DNA of 64,000 nt, taken from Tardibacter chloracetimidivorans. Lineage in GTDB: Bacteria; Pseudomonadota; Alphaproteobacteria; Sphingomonadales; Sphingomonadaceae. The stretch is taken from contig NZ_CP018221.1 of the NCBI RefSeq assembly GCF_001890385.1, positions 917,501 to 981,500 of the forward strand, read 5' to 3'. The notes under the pieces were generated by a model that was given only the letters and a program-made list of their open reading frames with translations, was not told the origin of the DNA and ran no database searches. The translations under genes and the position numbers were made by a program. Below are positions 60,617-64,000 of the stretch, in pieces; positions within the stretch are counted from its first letter, which is position 1, and every line of letters begins with the position of its first letter.

Positions 60617-61281
60617 CGTTTCCTCATGATTACGCTGGGGCGCGTGTTGGATTGCGAAAGGATGCGACGCTGAAGCTGGCGCTCCTCGGCATCTTCGGGC
60701 GTGACGAAAGCGCCCTGATCGAAGACAAGCTTGGGGACGGGCACGGGTTCAATTGCAGCAGAATGCGTCGATTGACGTTCCTCCGGCTCCGGTTCGGGAG
60801 GCGGCGCGGCTTCCCCCTGCGGAGCGTTGTGCCAGCTCTGTCTTGCGGGGTCGGTTGCCTTCAGGTCCAGCACGTTGCCGTCGTCGGCACCGCGCAACCC
60901 TTGGGCTAGGACGAAGGCAATGCTACGGGCGGTCTCCCGCCTCTGGACCGGCGAAGAGCTCTCCCATGCTACCGGCCCACCATCCCTGCCGGTGATCTCC
61001 TGCGGGCTGACGGGCTTGCCGTGGGCGCGGTCCAGCAACTCACGAGCGGCGGCTACCCGGACGCGGGAGTCCGTATCCTTCAGCAACCGGACAAGCTCTG
61101 CGATGGCCTTGGCGCTGTGCTTCTGCGCCGCCTCGCGAACATCGCGGGTGATGCGGTTCGGCGTACCCTTCTGGCGTCCACTACCGGGCGGCTTGGGATG
61201 GCCCTTGGGCTTGCCAGGACGACGGCCCACAGAGGGGTTTTCGCCCTCAGAGTTAGCCTGATGATTGCCCAATGATTCCAT
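60613..61281 (-). CDS. Small-terminase-like or DNA-binding phage protein, 222 aa
   Basis: N-terminal basic, low-complexity segment with GRRPGKPKGHPKPPGSGR and KGTPNRITRDVREAAQKH. The motif GR.KGTPN is frequent in phage proteins encoded beside terminases. RLLKDTDSRVRVAAARELLDRAHG resembles a single HEAT-like repeat. The rest is Pro/Glu-rich. It could bind DNA ends. No large terminase gene is in the window. It is the first gene after a 94-base gap that probably holds a promoter. Confidence 0.6.
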   Translation of the reverse strand: MESLGNHQANSEGENPSVGRRPGKPKGHPKPPGSGRQKGTPNRITRDVREAAQKHSAKAIAELVRLLKDTDSRVRVAAARELLDRAHGKPVSPQEITGRDGGPVAWESSSPVQRRETARSIAFVLAQGLRGADDGNVLDLKATDPARQSWHNAPQGEAAPPPEPEPEERQSTHSAAIEPVPVPKLVFDQGAFVTPEDAEERQLQRRILSQSNTRPSVIMRKR

Positions 61282-61375
61282 ATGATCGTTAATACTATGA
61301 AATCGCGTGCTTTTCTATAGCTAAGTTTCTGTTTGCATATCAGGTGCTCAAGCCACGAGCCCGTGCATACGCGCT

Positions 61376-62206
61376 TCATTCAGAAGCCAAGTTCGATTGA
61401 GTGTCTCCGGGAATGCGCGACAATTCGGCCGCCAATCTTGAGATGCTGGCAGGCTCAAGCAGGTCTGATCCACCTATGAACGACTGCACCCGTTGCGAGG
61501 AAACACCGGCGCGCTGAGCTAGGTTCGAAATGCCCAGGATGCCCTTGGCCTGTCGAAGCGCCACCAACTCGTTTTTGACCAACGCCGCCTTGCGCTGGCG
61601 ATGGCTGCTATCCTCGGAAGATTCACCGGGGGGATATGGCTTAGTTATATGTGCTGATACCGTCTCAGCAGGAGAATTTTGGCGATCAACGGATTTCCGC
61701 CGCTTCTGTGAAACCCTTGTTGAGGCGGTCTCATCAAACTTTCGGGGCGCTGCTGAGGCGGTCTCAGCAGATCGGGGGGTGTCTGTTGAGGCGGTCTCAG
61801 CGCTGGATTTTTCTTCCGGCTGCCATTTCAGGTATTCATTCGTCGCCTGGCGGTGTTGCCCATTGGCGGTCGTCGAGATGAATGTCAGTCGATATTCGCG
61901 GGCTTTACGCTGTTTCCAAGCGCCCTCCAACACAACGTCGAGGAGGCCATGTTGCACCAGCTCAGCAATCGCGCGGCTGATCGATCCATAATTTTTATGA
62001 CCACATCGTTCGGCTATTGTGCGAACGCTGCATCCTAGGCGTCCATTATTGTAGCCGTTGAAGGTGCGGACGATCTCCATCAGCACGCGCACTGCTCTGT
62101 CGCTCAGCGTCTGATAGGCCGCGCTGTCTTGAACAATATGCGGCAGGCCAGAAAACCCGCCGCCCCTGGTCTCAGCGCGCTGATCGGCCTTCGCCTTCTT
62201 CCCCAT
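61376..62206 (-). CDS. Replication-initiator-like winged-helix protein with internal repeats, 276 aa
   Basis: Residues 20 to 115 form a winged helix-turn-helix like those of phage O-type or plasmid Rep proteins: YQTLSDRAVRVLMEIVRTFNGYNNGRLG, then IAERCGHKNYGSISRAIAELVQHGLLDVV. Residues 135 to 190 are a low-complexity linker built on an 11-residue period (ETASTDTPRSA, ETASAAPRKFD). The C-terminus is an XRE-like helix-turn-helix (ISNLAQRAGVSSQRVQSFIGG). The DNA for the linker carries four dyad repeats (61655-61799). Its stop-start junction with the upstream gene is TAATG. A role in initiating element replication is inferred from this lambda-O-like design. Confidence 0.7.
   Translation of the reverse strand: MGKKAKADQRAETRGGGFSGLPHIVQDSAAYQTLSDRAVRVLMEIVRTFNGYNNGRLGCSVRTIAERCGHKNYGSISRAIAELVQHGLLDVVLEGAWKQRKAREYRLTFISTTANGQHRQATNEYLKWQPEEKSSAETASTDTPRSAETASAAPRKFDETASTRVSQKRRKSVDRQNSPAETVSAHITKPYPPGESSEDSSHRQRKAALVKNELVALRQAKGILGISNLAQRAGVSSQRVQSFIGGSDLLEPASISRLAAELSRIPGDTQSNLASE
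61655..61799. repeat. Four iteron-like dyad repeats inside the initiator-like gene
   Basis: TGAGGCGGTCTCA occurs at 61721-61733, 61754-61766 and 61787-61799, exactly 33 bases apart. A variant, TGATACCGTCTCA, is at 61655-61667, which is 66 bases before the second copy. Copies 1 and 3 extend to TGCTGA...TCAGCA arms. Candidate replication origin (iterons). Confidence 0.75.
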
Positions 62207-62409
62207 TAGGCGTCATCGCCCTCCCCGCTCAGATCGGTCCAGGGCCAGCCGGTGGCATCTGACAATTCTGCGGCCGCCGTTTGAGCATCAGCGATCTCGT
62301 GAAACGATCGCGACGGATGCAGGACGCTAGCGGGCTCGACCGTCAGACGGAAACGATGGCCCCAGAGATCTCGCCTAATGGTGATCAGGCGGCGAACATC
62401 CATGGTCAT
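62206..62409 (-). CDS. Small hypothetical protein, 67 aa
   Basis: Starts at ATG 62409 with an ATGA overlap on AlpA and ends in TAATG overlap with the initiator-like gene, so it is coupled on both sides. The sequence MTMDVRRLITIRRDLWGHRF... is basic at the N-terminus and acidic at the end. No domain is recognised. Confidence 0.6.
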   Translation of the reverse strand: MTMDVRRLITIRRDLWGHRFRLTVEPASVLHPSRSFHEIADAQTAAAELSDATGWPWTDLSGEGDDA

Positions 62410-62600
62410 CCCCCTCGCGCCGCCTTGCGCTGGGCAATCCAGTCCTGAATCTCCAGCAGGCTCCAGCCTACGATCTTGCTATGAGGGTCTGGGCGAAAGC
62501 GCCTGGGGAAGTCGCCCCGCTTCTCCATGTCGTGGATATGACGCCATTCGAAGCCGGTAATTGCCTTCAGATCGCCGCGTCGAATAATTCGATCAGTCAT
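62406..62600 (-). CDS. AlpA-family transcriptional regulator, 64 aa
   Basis: MerR-like winged helix: RRGDLKAITGFEWRHIHDMEKRGDFPRRFR, then KIVGWSLLEIQDWIAQRK, the full AlpA pattern. It is the first gene of the leftward operon, divergent from the gene at 62709. Two inverted copies of a 13-base operator-like sequence lie between them. In prophage satellites AlpA often switches on the replication genes. Confidence 0.88.
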   Translation of the reverse strand: MTDRIIRRGDLKAITGFEWRHIHDMEKRGDFPRRFRPDPHSKIVGWSLLEIQDWIAQRKAARGG

Positions 62601-62622
62601 GTTGCATGTGCCTCCTTCAGTG

Positions 62623-62693
62623 ATACGCTAACGTTAGTGTTTGCCTATCATGCCGCTTGACGGGGCGCAACTGAAAAGCCAACGTTAGCGTAT
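62623..62693. promoter_or_regulatory. Paired operator-like sites in a divergent promoter region
   Basis: ATACGCTAACGTTAG at 62623-62637 and, on the opposite strand, ATACGCTAACGTTGG at 62679-62693. They share 13 identical bases, face each other and include the palindrome core AACGTT. Likely binding sites for AlpA or for the 62709 product. Confidence 0.65.
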
Positions 62694-62708
62694 TGAGGAA
62701 GGAATCGT

Positions 62709-63287
62709 GTGAAGCTCACATATCGACAGGTCGAAGGTCTCCTCGCAGAGCTGCATGGTATCAGAGAGGAGGGAAGATTAGCGCTCCAAGCGCGGGTGCG
62801 TCATTTTCAGCGGTATGGATGGCCGGGCGGAACCAACACGGGACGAGGCCGCGCTGCGACTTACGACTTCGGAGCCGTTCTCGGGCTTTGCCTGGGGTTT
62901 GAACTGCTACAGATTGGTCTGACGCCAGAGAGAGCGGTTGATGTGCTGCGGGAGAATTGGGGATATGTCCGCCAGGCCACTGCGCTGGCAATGCGCACGG
63001 ATGGGATATTCATCTATTGTGACCCGGCTGCACTCGAAAACTTGGGGAAGACCATTCTTGGCGAGGAAAACAGCGCCTCGGACACCTTCTTTTTCGCTGG
63101 AGCCGGCATCCTTCGGGAAAAACTGGAACAGCCTCAGCATATTAGGCGGCTTGCCATCATTAATCTGTCGTTGATTTTGCAGCTGATGAAAGCCCATTTA
63201 GAAACGAACGGGTTGCCGGAAGGTGCTTTCAATAAAGCTCGCCGGCAATGGGACATCTCCATCCTCGCTGAGGAACACGGTGACTAG
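62709..63287 (+). CDS. Putative DNA-binding regulator, 192 aa
   Basis: GTG start with GAGGAAGG upstream. The N-terminus KLTYRQVEGLLAELHGI and ARVRHFQRYGWPGG, followed by YDFGAVLGLCLGFELLQIGLTPERAVDVLRENW, looks like a MerR-type variant winged helix. The remaining 110 residues are unassigned. It is divergent from AlpA and overlaps the integrase stop by four bases, so it may be the master repressor of this element. Function is inferred from position. Confidence 0.6.
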   Translation: MKLTYRQVEGLLAELHGIREEGRLALQARVRHFQRYGWPGGTNTGRGRAATYDFGAVLGLCLGFELLQIGLTPERAVDVLRENWGYVRQATALAMRTDGIFIYCDPAALENLGKTILGEENSASDTFFFAGAGILREKLEQPQHIRRLAIINLSLILQLMKAHLETNGLPEGAFNKARRQWDISILAEEHGD

Positions 63288-64000
63288 GCTTGGCGCAACT
63301 CAACCACGTTGCCCTTGGGCGGATTGAGGATCAGATCGACCAAGCTCGCCAGCTTCTCCAGCGCGTCGGCCTTCTCGGCAGCATAGGAATGGCGATCATA
63401 GACGCCTTCAACACCAGCGATGACGTGCCCCAGCACCCGCTCTGATATGTCGGGCCGGACGTTGGCGCGGGCCATCAGGCTCTTCGCGGTACGGCGAAGA
63501 TCGTGGAGTACCCAGGGCTCCTGCAATGGGGCCTTTTCGTCCAGGTCTCGCTTGCCCACAGAGAAGCCCGCCATGGCCTTTTTGCCGCGCCCTGCGAACA
63601 CATAGGGATTCTTCTCGATCACCGGCTGGGCATTGATGATTTCGAGCGCCTGCTTCGGAAGCTTCAGCTCGCCCGCGTTGACCTTCTCGCGCGCCTCAGC
63701 CGGGATGGTCCACACACCGTCCTGGATATCCCCCCAGCGCATTGCAGCCACCTTGGCTCTACGCTGCCCCGTCAGGAGGCAGGTGCGAACGAACGCGCCG
63801 AAGGTGCCGAGATCACCGCAGGCCTTCCATATGGCGCGGATATCGTCATCTGACAGGATGCGCTTGCGGGCACGATCCCGACTGTTCGCCCTCCCCATCC
63901 CCCGCACGATCGGCGACGAATAATCATCCTCGCGACTGGCGTACCAGTTGAACAGCTTGCTCACCACGGCAAGGACGCGAGTTGCCATGACCGCGCCGTT
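63284..64000 (-). CDS. Tyrosine integrase (N-terminus beyond window)
   Basis: The frame remains open through base 64000, so the N-terminal arm domain lies outside. Catalytic blocks are LLTGQRRAKVAAMRWGDI (first Arg), VLHDLRRTAKSLMA (His-x-x-Arg) and LGHVIAGVEGVYDRHSY (His and Tyr). It is distinct from the integrase at 52261-53682. It probably belongs to the phage- or satellite-like element occupying at least 56713-64000. Confidence 0.9.
   Translation of the reverse strand, partial: NGAVMATRVLAVVSKLFNWYASREDDYSSPIVRGMGRANSRDRARKRILSDDDIRAIWKACGDLGTFGAFVRTCLLTGQRRAKVAAMRWGDIQDGVWTIPAEAREKVNAGELKLPKQALEIINAQPVIEKNPYVFAGRGKKAMAGFSVGKRDLDEKAPLQEPWVLHDLRRTAKSLMARANVRPDISERVLGHVIAGVEGVYDRHSYAAEKADALEKLASLVDLILNPPKGNVVELRQA

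Noticed and set aside
61655-61799. CRISPR-like array
   Set aside because: The repeats are 13 bases within an intact coding frame at 33-base period, with no cas genes; iterons or a repetitive linker fit better.

Overview
The window looks like a sphingomonad-type alphaproteobacterial chromosome or megaplasmid. The DNA is GC-rich, translationally coupled operons with ATGA/GTGA overlaps are common, and there are many SDR, VOC, P450 and CaiB-type catabolic genes plus a PEP-CTERM protein. The species assignment is inference. No ribosomal RNA is present; the only RNA gene I can support is a tRNA-Lys(CTT).

Region 1 (about 1-46,660) is a large catabolic cluster. It holds two cytochrome P450s that are close paralogues, two zinc alcohol dehydrogenases, two crotonase-fold proteins resembling 6-oxocamphor hydrolase (retro-Claisen C-C hydrolases), five VOC-fold proteins, two fumarylacetoacetate-hydrolase-like proteins (one broken) and two CaiB-type CoA transferases. 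It also has a CaiB-HMG-CoA-lyase-LeuC-LeuD module, a 4-hydroxybutyryl-CoA-dehydratase-like protein, a 3-oxoacid CoA-transferase (two subunits), seven SDRs (one frameshifted), an epoxide hydrolase (split by an IS) and two APH-type kinases. The gene content suits stepwise oxidation, ring opening and CoA-dependent breakdown of a cyclic or terpenoid-like compound; the substrate cannot be read from sequence. The visible regulators are a LuxR-type protein with a perfect 20-bp dyad next to it and a LysR-type protein with a perfect 21-bp dyad. Several genes are broken: a TfdA-like dioxygenase by an amber codon, a FAH gene by an IS630 element, an SDR by a frameshift, and the epoxide hydrolase by an IS1595-family element. 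The cluster is therefore partly decaying or recently rearranged.

Region 2 (46,741-51,883) is a compact five-gene coenzyme F420 operon: fused CofG/CofH (FbiC), F420:NADP oxidoreductase, CofE, CofD and CofC. I see no F420-dependent catabolic reductase and no dehydro-F420 reductase domain in the window.

Region 3 (52,073-54,140) has an AlpA-like regulator, a DUF4102-type tyrosine integrase, short repeats and the tRNA-Lys, which is the signature of an island boundary.

Region 4 (54,154-64,000) is accessory DNA: small unknown genes, an RHH protein with a membrane partner, a PEP-CTERM protein, then a leftward phage- or satellite-like operon. That operon runs AlpA, small protein, replication-initiator-like protein with four internal dyad repeats, small-terminase-like protein, unknowns, and a virion-type lytic transglycosylase. 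A second integrase runs off the right edge. The repeats inside the initiator gene resemble the lambda O/ori arrangement.
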